Below, one piece after another: positions 46,302 through 61,693 of a DNA stretch of 64,000 nucleotides. Origin of the DNA: Ecdyonurus torrentis (taxonomy: Eukaryota; Arthropoda; Insecta; Ephemeroptera; Heptageniidae). A program made the translations under genes and the position numbers. Location of the stretch: NCBI GenBank assembly GCA_949318235.1, contig OX439133.1, positions 20,732,947-20,796,946 of the forward strand, written 5' to 3'. The first letter of the stretch is position 1, and each line of letters begins with the position of its first letter. Under the pieces are notes generated by a model. It was not told the origin of the DNA. It saw only the letters and a program-made list of their open reading frames with translations, and ran no database searches.

Positions 46302-49019
46302 CCACCCACGCATTTCAAGCCTACTCTTAAATAATTTTCAACAACATAAACATCTGCCTATCATGTTCCTCTAAAACACATTAAATATTTTTAACACGAA
46401 ATGCAAGTTAAAAAAAAAACATGTATAACAATGTGTTAAAAAAATATTTTGCTCCCTTTTAAATATTTTTTAACAAATAACCTAATTCATATTTTTAGCT
46501 TAGAAATAATAATAATAAAAAATTCTATTGTTAGAATATTATAACTACGTCAAAAATACATTTTTTTTATTGTAAGGCTGTTTTTAGAATCCAATTTTTT
46601 TTCTTAGAGGGAGGGGGGTTATTCACGTATTCATTTGTAAAGTGAGCATCGTTTGACTTTTTTTTTTCTTTTTCGTGCAGTAGGTTTTTAAAAACAGATT
46701 TTGAAATGTTATATGTTATAGGTATGAAAATTAGGGGTACAGTGAACAAAATATAATATTTTCTCGAGCCACTTAGGATGATATCTATTATAACACTTCA
46801 AAGTCGTGTATTTTTATTCGTTAACAGTAAGGGGAAGATCAAGTCTTGTCATTTTATTAAATTATTTTTATTAATAATAATTGCAATTGTAATTTGAATT
46901 CTAAAAATATTTATTCATTTTTTATCTCATACTGTCTATAAAGTTAAAAAAAAAAAACAACTTAGAAATGCATTAAAACAGTAAAGCAAAAAGAGTCATA
47001 AAAAATTTTCGACCCTTTTTTTTTTTTTTTTATTATTTTTTTTTTTTAAACATTAAGAAAGTCAATTAAAAATACTTTTTGAACAAGTTGAAAAGGCTAT
47101 ATATAGCATATTACAGTATATTAAATTTCAAATAAAGTATATGCATGTAAACATCTATTGATCTTTAACTTCATAAAGATTTTCTATTGAGTATACAGAA
47201 TATCAAAGTTAAAGTTAAGACAAGAGTACATAATAGTAAGGCTTAGTAATATTAACAAAACTTTAGTATTATTCTCTATACTTGATATTAGTATATTGTA
47301 TAAATTTAAACTAGATGTATTGTTCAGTCGTGCATTAAGACTTCAAAAACAACATCAAGAGAAACTTTATAGAATATATTTTGTTGACGTGAAAAGTTAG
47401 AGTTAACTGTTTTCAGAAGATGTAATATTTAAAAGGTATATAATACTCAGCCATGCTTAAAAATCATGTTAATTAGGTTCTGAGATTGAAAAAAAAAAAT
47501 TAATGAAGAATTTTAACGTGTTATTTATTTAAGCATTCGTGGGTGGTTTTCTTTGACGTTTTAGTATATAACTTTAAAAAAAATATAAAACGAAAGTTAA
47601 AATACTTTTATTGCAACAAAATACATTTAAAATAAAAGTTTAATGAAATAAATTCTTTGTTTATGTGCTTGTTTTCTTTGTAATTTTTTACATTTTTGAG
47701 TGTAATAGCACTGAAATTATTTAAATTTTTTATTAATGTAAATGACGGTAAAATAAAATACCAAAACTAAATCCAAAAATAATTAGTTTGCTTTGTGCAA
47801 AAAAAAAAAAAAAAAGAAAAAAAAAAGAAAAAAAGAAAGAAAGAAGAAAAAATCTGCACGCATATTTTATATTTTGCTTGTTTTCTACTTTGCTGTGATG
47901 AATAAAAAAGTAAAACTTTATTTCTATAGAGGTAAAACGTAACGTAAATTGTTGTTTATATTCTATTCGTAATCTGCTGTATACAGTATAGATGAGCCAA
48001 AATAGTTAGCTCTTTTTTTTTTTTTTTCTTCCAAGGGTGAAATTTAATAAACTAATGAACCTCATGAAAAAAACAGTGATTTTATTATGAGATTTCCTGA
48101 ATTTACATTATTTTTGTACAATTCTAAAATATAAATCTTTTCTTTTTCTTTTTTTAAATTATGTAGTAAACTATTTTTGCACGGAACAAAAAATGAAATG
48201 TTAACGACATATTTTTTTCCTTCTTTAATTAGCCAAATTTGTACCAACTTTTTTTTAATGAGTAAAATATGATATCAACATTAAATATTCTCTGTCTCTG
48301 TCTCTGTTTTGTCTCTCTTTTTTTCTCTCTCTCTCTTACTCTCTCACTCTCTCTTCTCATTTTACATACTTTTCTTAAGTCATTAAAACCGCAATAACTA
48401 TATTTACAAAAGCACAATTTTAACACATGACGACATTCATAATTCGTATTAAGATTCCTTTAAACTATCTTAACTTAATACACTTTAAGACGATGAGAAG
48501 ATGTTTTAAATGTTATTATACTGTACAGTATGATGTTTTGTCGTCATAAAGGCATTATTATAGTAATAAACAGGAAAATCGTTCTAGAAAACTATATTAC
48601 TTTGTGTAATATAAGAGAAAATTTGGATGATTTTAATAACTTTTAGACTAAAATCTTAATTCACTTGAGTAATCAAAGTAACATAAAATAGTTTACAACA
48701 TTCAATTTCATATATTTCTTTATGGTATGTAGGAGTAGTTTATTTTTCTAATTTTTTTTAGACAAAACTAAAAGTTTATTTTAAATTATTTTTTTATGTC
48801 ATTTTCAATTACTTAGGAATTTGTAGAAAAGTATCTTTAAAGCTTTTTTTTCTTTTACTTTAAAATTCAATTTTGAAATAAGATTTTTTTTTTCATTTAT
48901 TTGCTGTAACAGCTTCAATACGGCTTTCCTTATTTTATTTTTCTAAAAGCGTATTTGAAATCAGTCTTATTTTCAATATATTGGTTGGTTTTATTTATTG
49001 ATTTGAGTTTATTCTCTTC
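46300..49019. other. A+T-rich spacer
   Basis: No gene or named element. Holds A/AG-rich tract 47799-47850, T runs, and a CT/CTGT-rich patch at 48290-48360. The short reading frames in this stretch are low-complexity. Confidence 0.5.
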
Positions 49020-49227
49020 AACGCCATATGTGTGAGTGGCAAATAACATTGATCAGACCAGTACAAGAAAAATGCAGTTTTTTTGCTAATTACGAAATAT
49101 ATCAAAATACTTGACAAATAGATTAAAGGATTAAAAATAATTGAAAATAAACTATTTAAAAAAAACTCAAAGGAACTTTTTATACTTACATTACTTAGAA
49201 TTTAATTAAAAAAAAATGATGCGAAAC

Positions 49228-49266
<39 letters not shown>

Positions 49267-49710
49267 TATCGTAAGTAAAATTACTTATTAATTTTTACGA
49301 GTGTTATTGTGAAAGCAACACGGACAAAAATGAACACGTAATAATTATGCTAGCTCATTTCCAGCACACTTTATTCAATACAGCATAATAATATGCTATA
49401 TTGAATAAAGGTTATGTTATATTGCATAAATATTATATTGTACAGCATAACTATTTGTGTTGTTCTTATTTAGCATAATTTATGCTATAATGACATAAAT
49501 GCAGCATAAATTACGTAATTAATTTTTTTCGTGAATCTAAAGTCATTTTCAGTTGTTTTACAATATAAAATAATTTTTTTAATTGCAGGTTCTAACTACA
49601 ATTAGGATCGGGTACTACTAGTTAAAAACCTAAGTTGAGATGAGCAATGTTATTTACTGCTCCAGTATGATGTCAAAGTTCATTCAGTATGACGTCATGC
49701 GAATAAACTC
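49020..49710. mobile_element. Split GGGTGTATGC-family relic
   Basis: A left-part match near 49020-49075 (ACGCCATATGTGTGAGTGGC) and a right-part match at 49632-49712 (GAGCAATGTTATTTACTGCT, TATGACGTCATGCGAATAAA) flank unrelated A+T-rich sequence with a long A run (49231-49263). Probably one old copy opened by later insertion. Confidence 0.4.
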
Positions 49711-49714
49711 TATT

Positions 49715-50044
49715 ATAGAAAAATAGGTTGACAATAAAAAATTATATCACGCATATTGTTTCTCTCATTAAAATTCATATTGTTTTTGGCCAATACACCA
49801 ATAACCACCATTAACAATAAACAAAAAAATCAAATAATAAATTCATGACTCGTACCGTACTCGAATGTTTAGAGAATCACACAAGAAGTGCTCCACTTTA
49901 AGTGTATCCACACAAAAACCCTCCCAAAAGTCCCAAAGTAAAAAAGCAACAATGTATGTCTACAAGTAACTTCAAGTGTTTGCTGATACAACTTGACTTA
50001 CTATAACATTGAATTTTCAAGTCCCTTGAGAAATGTCCAGAAAC

Positions 50045-50080
<36 letters not shown>

Positions 50081-50890
50081 TACAAACCACAACACAAAAA
50101 GTTAAACATATACTTTAACTTCTGTAACAAAACTTAATAGAAAATGTAACGTCTAAATGTACTTACACAGTTAATAAAGTAAAGAGGTTTAATAAATGTT
50201 TTAGTACGTCGGATTTTTGTACCTCGATTTAAGTGTTAAAAAAGTAGACATTTTTAAAAAATTATATTGTTTCTATCATATAATATAACATTTTTGTTTC
50301 TGGTTCTCATCCCTTTAAAAGATTTCATTTTTTTAGTTTTTTTAATGCATTTATTTTTTTGAAATTATTTTCAAGTATATATATTGTTTTATTCGTTTTA
50401 TTTATTATTATTTTTTTTAATTTGCAAACTGAAGTGTTATAAATAGGTGAAAAAAAAATAGTGTATGAAAGTTAGAAACTTTTTAAATTGCGGAAAGATT
50501 TAAATTTAATAATTACTGATGTTCATAAACCCTGTTTTCTTGCACCAAAAAATGCGCATTATTTTTGAATAACCAAATTTGATAGTCATTTTAGAAGCAG
50601 AGAACAAGGTTTACGAACAGCATTAGTGTAAATTTAGGATTTTTTTTTTCCTCTCAATATTTTTAAATAAAATATAAAAAGGGTGACGTGAGACAAGTGT
50701 ATACGACATTTAATTTCACCTATCCTATATTTAGTATTATATTAAAGATATGATAACAAATTTCTTAAAGGATGTTTTCACAAAACTAAAACATATAGGA
50801 TATTATTGGTTTCCTGTTATTTTCCTGTACTCATCTGATTAGCTACACGTAATTATACCAATAACAATCATATTGTACAGTATAAACTTC
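49715..50890. other. A+T-rich spacer
   Basis: T run at 50047-50079. No gene seen. Confidence 0.5.
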
Positions 50891-51016
50891 ATATTTTTAT
50901 CGGCTCAAAACACAAGATCAACCAAAAAATGTGTCTTTATTATTATTTTTTTTTGGAGGGGGGGGGGGGCAGCTAATTATTGCTAAAGAGCCTCACTATA
51001 CTTTGCAGAACAAACT
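50891..51016 (+). mobile_element. Fragment of the AGCTYGTTCTRTAAA element
   Basis: Diverged right end of the 9084-9603 family: TTATCGGCTCAAAACACAAG, AACCAAAAAATGTGTC, then CACTATACTTTGCAGAACAA. A G run (about 50959-50969) interrupts it. Confidence 0.5.
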
Positions 51017-51589
51017 TATTTAATTTTTTTTTTGTATATTACTGATTTGTTTTAAGAGTTTTATTTTTCAACAATAAAACCCAATACTGAAAAAAATCCA
51101 GACATTTATTATTCACATATAGGCTAAATTAGAAACATTTTTTCTGTCTGAATTTTTGTATAAGCCAATATTTGAACATTAATCTAAATATAGTATGAAT
51201 ATTTTTAACTTATGACTTTAGTTGTGCCATGTATAATCCATCAATAAACAATATTATTTGAATAAATGTTGTGAAATAAACAAACATAAAAATGATTTAT
51301 AATTGTGCTATTGCACTACTTGATAATATTTAAAATAACAAATAAAAATGAAATATTGCGTGAGAAAAAAGTATGTAGGTAACAAATCATTGAAAAAATA
51401 TTTTTATAATTTAATAAAATGTGTAATATATTGCTTTGGATGGATCTTTTTATTCAACTTATACTTAATAATAATATAGAATCTTGGTTTTACGCATCTT
51501 TTTTCCATAGACAACTTGCATGCTATTTTTTTTTATGGTCTTTAAAAATTCAATGTTGTAGTCGTTACCTAAATTTTCTATAACGTTAA

Positions 51590-51926
51590 AGGCATAGACC
51601 ACATAAAACAATATGTGCTTTTTAATGAATAAACACAAAATGTGATCTTCAAAACTGATGACAATTTTTACCAGAATGTTAATGTAGCCCCACGAGAGAG
51701 CGTGAAAATACTGTAAAGTATGCAATTTGCGTGAAAATTTATGTTTATGACGTCAGAAACATGCAAAAATTAGTATGAAAATGTTATGCAGGTTGCATAA
51801 ATCGAATATTCTGATCACTGCTACGGAGCTATAGTTGGGTTTTGAGACAAACTAAAGATATTTATGTAAATCCCATGAAGTGTTTTGTGATATAAATGCT
51901 TTTGTTTTTCTCTGGCCTATATTCCT
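51590..51926 (+). mobile_element. TTAA-flanked short DNA element, AGGCATAGACC family (reference copy)
   Basis: TTAA at 51586-51589 and 51927-51930. Ends AGGCATAGACCACA and CTGGCCTATATTCCT are inverted. The 337-bp interior contains GTTTATGACGTCAGAAACAT and a conserved CACTGCTACGGAGCTA block. A chance frame on the minus strand (51465-51725) has no domain. Confidence 0.7.
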
Positions 51927-51930
51927 TTAA

Positions 51931-52263
51931 AGTTAAGTTAATTTCATATAAAACTATATTTTTAAAGATAACATTAACTCTAATTTGTCCCTAACTATAA
52001 CGTTTCCTTTAACACTAACGTTAACTTGCGTTAACTATAACGGTAACAGCATTTTTAAACAATATGTATTTTTTTATTATTATTCATACGTTTATTCATT
52101 TATAAAGTTAATATTATACTTATATTTACTCATTTATAAATAAAAGGTTAATTTTATTTATTATTTCTGTCACCTCGTCAGTTGATATTGTTTTGTAGTC
52201 AGTATAAAGTAAAAATTTCTTTCAAAAAGTAACGTTATACTTATGATATGGCTATATTAAAGC
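51931..52263. other. A+T-rich spacer with GTTAAC-rich patches
   Basis: Repeated TTAACGTTA/AACGTTAAC-like motifs at 51950-52050 and again at 52555-52600. No gene. Confidence 0.45.
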
Positions 52264-52467
52264 ATTATTCACAGGACGCGTAAATTTGACGTGCGTCAAC
52301 GTGCGTCGACGCGCGTTACAAAGCTGGAACAATGTAAACAAATGGAGCCGTTCACATGTAATTTCTAAAAACCATGTGAACGGCTCCATTTGTTTACATT
52401 GTTCCAATTTTGTTACGCGCGTCGACGTACGTTGACGCACGTCAAATTTACGCTTTATGTGAATAAT
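52264..52467. mobile_element. 204-bp near-perfect palindrome with GCGTCGACG arms
   Basis: Arms ATTATTCACA…TTTGACGTGCGTCAACG…AATGTAAACAAATGGAGCCG meet near 52360 and mirror outwards, ending TGTGAATAAT. The CGTCGACG core and TTCACA ends relate it to the 4649-5126 element. Confidence 0.7.
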
Positions 52468-52780
52468 ATACTTAACATCAATTTTTGTTAATCTATAACT
52501 ATAAAGTTACTTTTTGCAATGTTATTAATATAATATTATAGAAATAACCAGTTAACGTTATAGTCAACTTAATGTTAACGATTTTACGTTAACGACTACA
52601 AGACTGGGTAAAAATTCTTCAGGAAATATAAATAAAATTGGTGTGTCTACCTAAAAAAAATGCTCTTTCATATTTGAAATAATTTTTAAAAGTCAAATTT
52701 TATTTGTATTCAAGACGGTGGCTAATACGCCGTAAGATGGTTCACGATTATTTTGTTTCTGTAACTGTTACGATCTTTCT

Positions 52781-52870
52781 AACGAGTTCGCAGCCACTGG
52801 AGTTTTTTTTTTTTAAGCTGTACTTTTTTCAACAGCAGGAAAAAAAGTGTCCAGTGGCTGCGGACTCGCC
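52781..52870. mobile_element. 90-bp hairpin MITE
   Basis: ACGAGTTCGCAGCCACTGGA and its complement TCCAGTGGCTGCGGACTCG face each other around a T/A-rich loop. This may be a tiny MITE or a structural palindrome. Confidence 0.5.
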
Positions 52871-53262
52871 AGAATAATTTCAACAATTAAAATTACCAAA
52901 TACTGGTAACCTGTCTTTCAGCGTAATGACCAATTAATAAGTTTTTACTACCAATAAAAATTGAATTTCAAAAATTATTTTAAATATGAAGGATCATTTT
53001 CTAATGAATTTTTATTATATACCAATTTTCAATTTCATTTATTTTTCCTGGCGAATTTTTTAAGATCATAAAACAATGCTATGCAAGTTGTCTATTGTAA
53101 AGTTCAATGCCTTTCAGATATCAAAATTTCTTTAATAATTGTTATAAGTTATTATTATTATTAGCTTAAATCACTTCAACACTTACATCACTAGTAAAAG
53201 CTCTGTTCATGTCCATGTTTAATACATATTATTCACAGTTTTGAAATTTACATAGCAGTATA

Positions 53263-53463
53263 CCGATGCCTCTGCGTCAAAAGCGAGCATCTACACTTTC
53301 CAGATTTCCGACAAAACGACTATCTACACTTTCCGAGCAGCACTGTAACCCGACTATCGGCCATAAGCTTAACATTGCAGATGTTCGGCGGCAGAAAATA
53401 TAGATAGTCGTTTTTTGGAAATCTGGAAAGTGTAGATGCTCACTTTTGACGCGGAGGCATCGG
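53263..53463. mobile_element. 201-bp palindromic MITE, CTACACTTTMCARATTT family (copy C)
   Basis: Inverted arms CCGATGCCTCTGCGTCAAAA and ATCTACACTTTCCAGATTTC. TA flanks at 53261-53262 and 53464-53465. A GC-richer subfamily of the copies at 9794 and 53583. Confidence 0.7.
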
Positions 53464-53582
53464 TACGCAGTATAAGCAAAAATCTACAAGACTTGTACTT
53501 GTCATGTAATGTTATAGTATTTTATGTCATTTCCATGTAAATTGACACAAAAACATGGTTTAGTGGTATATAAGAATGTATA

Positions 53583-53772
53583 TCGATGCTTACCCGTCAA
53601 AATGAACGAACTACACTTTACAAATTTTGTTCAAAAAGACCGATCTACACTTTACAAATTCCAAGTTCACCCATCTAGTTCTCCTGTTAAAATACGTACG
53701 ATAAACATAGATTGCTCATTTTGAGTCAAATGTGTAAAGTGTAGTTTGTTCATTTTAACGGGTAAACATTGA
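53583..53772. mobile_element. 190-bp palindromic MITE, CTACACTTTACAAATTT family (copy B)
   Basis: Inverted arms TCGATGCTTACCCGTCAAAA and ACTACACTTTACAAATTT, mirrored to CATTTTAACGGGTAAACATT. TA on both sides. Closest relative of copy A; it lies only about 120 bp from copy C. Confidence 0.75.
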
Positions 53773-56008
<2,236 letters not shown>

Positions 56009-56205
56009 ATTCTCACGTATTCTTATATCATTTTTCAAACACTTTTAACACTTATTTTTATATTAAGTTAAAAAGTAGGGGAGTCAACTTGTGAATTTCA
56101 GTTTTGAATTTCATACTGAAGCCCTAACTGCAATACATATTGTTTTCAATCAGTTACGCACCAATAACCAATTTTATTTTTTACATCTAAATGACATCAT
56201 ACACA

Positions 56206-56220
56206 TTTATATATATATTA

Positions 56221-56259
<39 letters not shown>

Positions 56260-56262
56260 TAT
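56206..56262. repeat. (TA)n-rich tract
   Basis: TA repeats with TATTATATAT interruptions, 70 bp before another (CT)n array. Confidence 0.85.
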
Positions 56263-56326
56263 ACTTTGATGCGTTCCTGAACATAAAATGTTCAAAGTTG
56301 ACAAGGTCTGACAGAATGATGTCATA

Positions 56327-56330
<4 letters not shown>

Positions 56331-56401
<71 letters not shown>
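56331..56401. repeat. (CT)n microsatellite
   Basis: About 35 units, with one T slip near the right end. Confidence 0.95.
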
Positions 56402-56404
<3 letters not shown>

Positions 56405-57850
56405 CTCTAGAATATCAACATTTGAGATAAAAACAGAACATAAATCTTTACGTATCAAATAGATTTGCATCTTATAATAGAAAACTCTAACTGAAGGGAG
56501 ATAATATTTTTGACACAACTTGTATGTCTTTGTGTCAAATCCATTTTATATTTCTGTAGTATAAAATGACATCTTTTATTCTGATATATTTGAGTATTAA
56601 TTATGTATTTATCACAAATAAACATGGTATTTATGAAATGTTTTTATATTTTATTTTATTATTATTATTACTTTTCATGAAATATGTAAATGCATATAAA
56701 AATTGCTAAAAATTTGATCTTCCAATTTATGTCAGAAAAGAATTCGCTAAAAGACTTAATTAATTAATTAATTAATTAATTAATTTTGTCTTCAGTTTGG
56801 CTTTTTATTTTATTTTATTATTATTTTCAGATATTTATATTAGTTGTCTACATTTTTATTATAAATGCAAGTATATTCTCTTCAGATTATACATACAGCA
56901 CATATTTCAATAAGTTCAAGTTATGCCGCAATAGTAGTTTTTTATTATTAATATTATTTTTTTTTTAAATAAAATACGAAACATATAATGATGAAAACAA
57001 CAACTATCCTTTCATAATTTACTGAAAAGAACACAATACAATAACAAATGTCTAGTCTTAATTATAGCCCAATTAACATTTTTAACCAAAATAATAATTA
57101 ACTATCACATCACGTTGCACTATGTATTGTCAGTAGTGTCATGCTTAAATATATTAAACAACCAAAACTATTTCAATATGAACGCTTATTAGAAGAGGAA
57201 GAAAAAGAAGAAAAAAAAAACAACTTCTTATTCAATATTTAAGCAAACTTTATGTATAAAAAAAATTAAGAAGACAAAAATCTTAACAAAAATGAATTTA
57301 TATTAAAAGTTTAATAAATTTTCGTACGTATACATGTACGTATAAAGTATATTATATACTGTACCTTTACGTTTATCTAATTTTACATTATTACGTTGGA
57401 AGATTGATTTTTTGCAACAACAAAAAATACTAAAAGTTTTTAATAAAAAAGTATTTAATAAAAACCTTCTTTGATGTAAAAGAAAAAAAAATTGATCAAG
57501 TTTTCAAAGACAGGTAATCATAACAGATTTTCTTAACCTGTCATTTTTTGTGTTTATAATAATATTGAAAATATAATTTTAATAACATCTTCTTTATCCT
57601 TTTCAAAAGTTCATAAAAAAAACTTACGTATGCATCTCTTGAAAAAAGGAAATTACATCATTTTTTTATATTAGGAAATTATTATTTATACCCTCTCTCA
57701 TCAAACTGTCTTCTTTTCATTGATATATTCATTACAAATATTATTTGATATCAGAGTGTTTTTCTTTAAGTCTATAAATAATATTCTTTTAAGGGTTGCA
57801 CTTTTTATGTATTTTTCATTAATTTCTTAGAGTTTTTAAAGTATACAAAA
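56402..57850. other. A+T-rich spacer
   Basis: Contains an (ATTA)n tract at 56756-56785. No gene seen. Confidence 0.5.
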
Positions 57851-58240
57851 ATGAATGAATGAATGAATGAATGAATGAATGAATGAATGAATGAATGAAT
57901 GAATGAATGAATGAATGAATGAATGAACGAACGAACGAATGGAATGAATGAATGAATGAATGAATGAATGAATGAATGAATGAATGAATGAATGAATGAA
58001 TGAATGAATGAATGAATGAATGAATGAATGAATGAATGAATGAATGAATGAATGAATGAATGAATGAATGAATGAATGAATGAATGAATGAATGAATGAA
58101 TGAATGAATGAATGAATGAATGAATGAATGAATGAATGAATGAATGAATGAATGAATGAATGAATGAATGAATGAATGAATGAATGAATGAATGAATGAA
58201 TGAATGAATGAATGAATGAATGAATGAATGAATGAATGAT
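57851..58240. repeat. (ATGA)n tetranucleotide array with internal (AACG) variants
   Basis: About 97 units over 390 bp. Near 57923-57942 it contains three AACG units and a phase slip (GGAATG). The Ser-Phe-Ile-His reading frame is an artefact. Confidence 0.97.
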
Positions 58241-58284
58241 CCAGTCAACAAACGAATGAATACTAAATTAAATGATGTTACATA

Positions 58285-58405
58285 CAGCTGTGGCCAAACA
58301 TATGAGAATGATTCGTATAGGAAACCCTCAAGCGAACTTTTGTTATCCTTATGGGAAAACGTTGCGGCCGCCGTTAACTCGTTTTTAAACTTCCGGCCAG
58401 AGCTG
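58285..58405. mobile_element. MITE, CAGCTSTGGCCAAA family (copy 3, diverged)
   Basis: Ends CAGCTGTGGCCAAACATATG and TTCCGGCCAGAGCTG, with interior TTATGGGAAAACGTTGCGGC. TA precedes the left end; the right flank is TT. It lies 45 bp from the (ATGA)n array. Confidence 0.65.
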
Positions 58406-59546
58406 TTTAAATAATAAAAATAAAATTGAAATATTCAATGAATAATTTTATTTATGCAAAATATTATAAAATAAATAATAATACTATAAATGGAAAATAA
58501 TATTAAAATTAAAAAAAAAAAAAAAAAAAATCATATGATGTGAACTACTTTTTTTTTTTTTTTTTTCATTACATACCTATTGAAAAAAAGTCTATAGGTT
58601 ATTCAGAACATTATTAAAAGTACTCATTTGTATATCTCCCTTTTCTACATCAGCATAAAAACTTTTACCTCTGAATATTTTATAAATTTTGGCATAACCT
58701 CGACCAATATTCTCATAAACCATTATTTTTCCCCTCTATGCAAAGTATATTACTAACCATATACTAAATGATAGGTAATATTTAATATGAAAAAATAAAG
58801 TGGTAGTGAAGTTTTGGAGTATTAATAAATATTATATTTTTTTATCCATGAAAAGAGTGATATTAAAAAAAATTTGTGGTATCTGATATCAAAGAATATT
58901 AAAGAAATATTTAATAAAATTTTAGGGAGTCAGAAAAAAAAAATATAATATATGATTAAATTTTTGTAATATATGTTCGGTTCACATATTATTCATTATT
59001 TAATTAAAAAGTTATTCGCATTTAATTTGTTTTTCTCTCATATTTTTGTGATTATATTAATTAAATGCTATAGAAGTTTTTTTTTTTTATTTTAAGAAAG
59101 CTGGTTCATTATGAAACAGATTTTTTTCTTTTTACTTTGCAATATTTTTAATTTTTAATAATATCTTATAAATCATTTATTTTTTATAAATATACATATA
59201 TTTTAAATTTATGACCTTTTTTTTTTTTGTTTATTTCAACTGCACTTCATTATTTAGTACTTGGCGAAAATTTTAGTACAAAAGATGAAAAAAGGATCAT
59301 GTAATAAATACAGCTAAAGCATGCATGCAGGGTTATGCAATTCTAAATGATAGGAAATTGGGGTTCTCCGCCTTTGTCAAGCGCACACCACCTGGTATTG
59401 ACAGGCACGCTATACAGTATGTCACTCAAGTCAGCCCCTTTGATATAAAAAAGGAATAATAAAACTTAATATTTTGGTTTAAATTAAGTTTTTAATAATA
59501 TATTATTATTATAGTCGTTATATATATCCGCTGGTTTATGATTTTC
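58406..59546. other. A+T-rich spacer
   Basis: One GC-richer patch at 59345-59440 (GGGGTTCTCCGCCTTTGTC … GTCAGCCCCTTTG) could be a small decayed element. Nothing else. Confidence 0.45.
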
Positions 59547-59737
<191 letters not shown>

Positions 59738-59833
59738 GGTGGGTGGGTGTGTGGATGTGTGGCTGCCCTGTATATGTCTGTTTCTCTGTCATTCGTCATT
59801 CTCCCTCTGTTTCCGTCTCTGTCTTTTTCTCCT

Positions 59834-59886
<53 letters not shown>
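59834..59886. repeat. (CT)n microsatellite
   Basis: About 26 units directly abutting the palindrome at 59896. Confidence 0.95.
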
Positions 59887-59890
<4 letters not shown>

Positions 59891-59895
59891 GTCCA

Positions 59896-60063
59896 TATTG
59901 ACTAGTAAAGGAACAACGGTTTTGAGGCCGACTATAAGCGATTTCGGTCACATCCGCTTCCGTTTCTGCTTACTACGCATGCGTATTAATTCGAAACGGA
60001 AGCGGATGTGATCGAAATTGCTTATAGTCGGCTTCAAAACAGTTGTTCCTTTATTAGTCAATA
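59896..60063. mobile_element. 168-bp palindromic element, TATTGACTA termini (copy 1)
   Basis: Arms TATTGACTAGTAAAGGAACA, ACTATAAGCGATTTCGGTCA and CATCCGCTTCCGTT are mirrored on the right. The centre is TACTACGCATGCGTA. Few mismatches between arms. Much GC-richer than the surroundings. Confidence 0.75.
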
Positions 60064-60271
60064 ACAAAGAGGTTGAGCGCAGCACAAAACTCGCGCATTC
60101 GATTTCATTTTGCGATGTATTGTATATGGTTCTAATCCAATACGATGCCGATCACCAGTTACGTCACTGATTATAGGTGAACAAAGTTGCAAGTGGCGAT
60201 ATGACGTCTTTGGTGAATTCTTTTAAGCTGCGCGACCTTGGCCAAAACTTTTCCCGGAGCATGTAACCTCT

Positions 60272-60437
60272 TATTGACTAATAGAAGAACAACTGTTTTG
60301 AAGCCGACTATAGTCAATTTCGCTCACTACCGCAACCATTACAACTTACTGCGCATGCGTAGTAAGGAGCAACGGAAGCGGATGTGACCGAAATCGCTTA
60401 TGGTCGGTCTCAAAACCGTTGTGCCTGTAATAGTCAT
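60272..60437. mobile_element. Palindromic element, TATTGACTA termini (copy 2)
   Basis: Same structure as 59896-60063, with centre ACTGCGCATGCGTAGTAAG and more divergence between its arms. The two copies face each other across 60064-60271, bordered by AAGAGGTT and AACCTCTT. The pair could be the ends of one larger element. Confidence 0.7.
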
Positions 60438-61693
60438 TCTCTCCTCTCGTATTAACAGAACACTCAATATTTTTTAACCTCTATTGTCGTATGAACATTG
60501 TTCATCACAGTTTTGGCAATAGAGTGCCACATAATTATTCCAATCTTGTAAACAGTGCTCGTACCTGTGATTTAGATTACTTAAAGAACTCTTAAGTTTA
60601 CCTTGTGACATCTTTTATAATTATTATTATTATTATTATTTTTTTTTTGTCATTCATACTTGCCTTTAGCCAACCAATGCATTGCTTTATATTGGTTTGT
60701 TTTATTATATTTTACCTAAAAATAATAATTATTAAAAATATATATAATCTTTACCTTGTAATTGTACTATTTATGAAAATAAGCTTTATTTTTTTAAGAA
60801 TTCCGTATATAACACTCCTGATATAAATATGATTAAAATAGTCTAATCAGATTAATCTCCCCTTAGTTTTTCTAATCACGTCCTTGTCTTCAATAGATTA
60901 AATATTTCATTTAACACCAAAGTTATATTCTTACCATTGCTGTCTGTGTCTGATTACTGTATTGAACAAAGCAATAACTATATCTCTTATTATTACAATT
61001 GTGAAATCGTTCAAAAACCGTAGTTTTGAATTAATTTATATAATAATTTTATATAAAATTAAAAAATTTATATATTTTAAAATATAATTATTATATTGTA
61101 TAATAATTTATTTTAAATGTTTTACTATAAAACATTTACTAAAAAAAAAAAATTTACAAAACAAAAATAAAATACTTTGGTTACGGAGCTAATATTGTAC
61201 TTTTATTTTATGAAAAAGAAAACTTAAAATTTATAATAAATAATAGTAGAAACTTCCATTTTTTTGCAGTATTTAATATTATTTGATAATATAGTCTGAA
61301 TTACTGTCAAACATACTATCATATTTCTGTGATATATTATAATTAATTAAAGTCACTTTTAATTATATATATATTATAAATAACCACCTTTATACATAAA
61401 TTTTAGTTCTGTCCTTTTATTACGATTTAAAAAAAAATGTATATATTATAATACGTATATAGTACGTATTATATATAATATAACATTCATGAAAAAACTT
61501 CATTTTATCAAAATATATTTTTTTTTTTTTTTTTTTTTTTTATTATTTCAAACACACAAATATACAAAGTCCAACCAAGGCATAGCCTTATCGGTTGGTT
61601 CATTTATTGTTACACAATCATGTCTTATTATATTATATTACTACATATACATATTTTTTATTATATATATTTCAAAAGCAAATAAAGTACGTA
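60438..61693. other. A+T-rich spacer
   Basis: No gene seen. T run at about 61510-61530. Short hydrophobic frames here are low-complexity. Confidence 0.5.

Noticed and set aside
57805..58251. 148-codon Ser-Phe-Ile-His frame
   Set aside because: Artefact of the (ATGA)n array.
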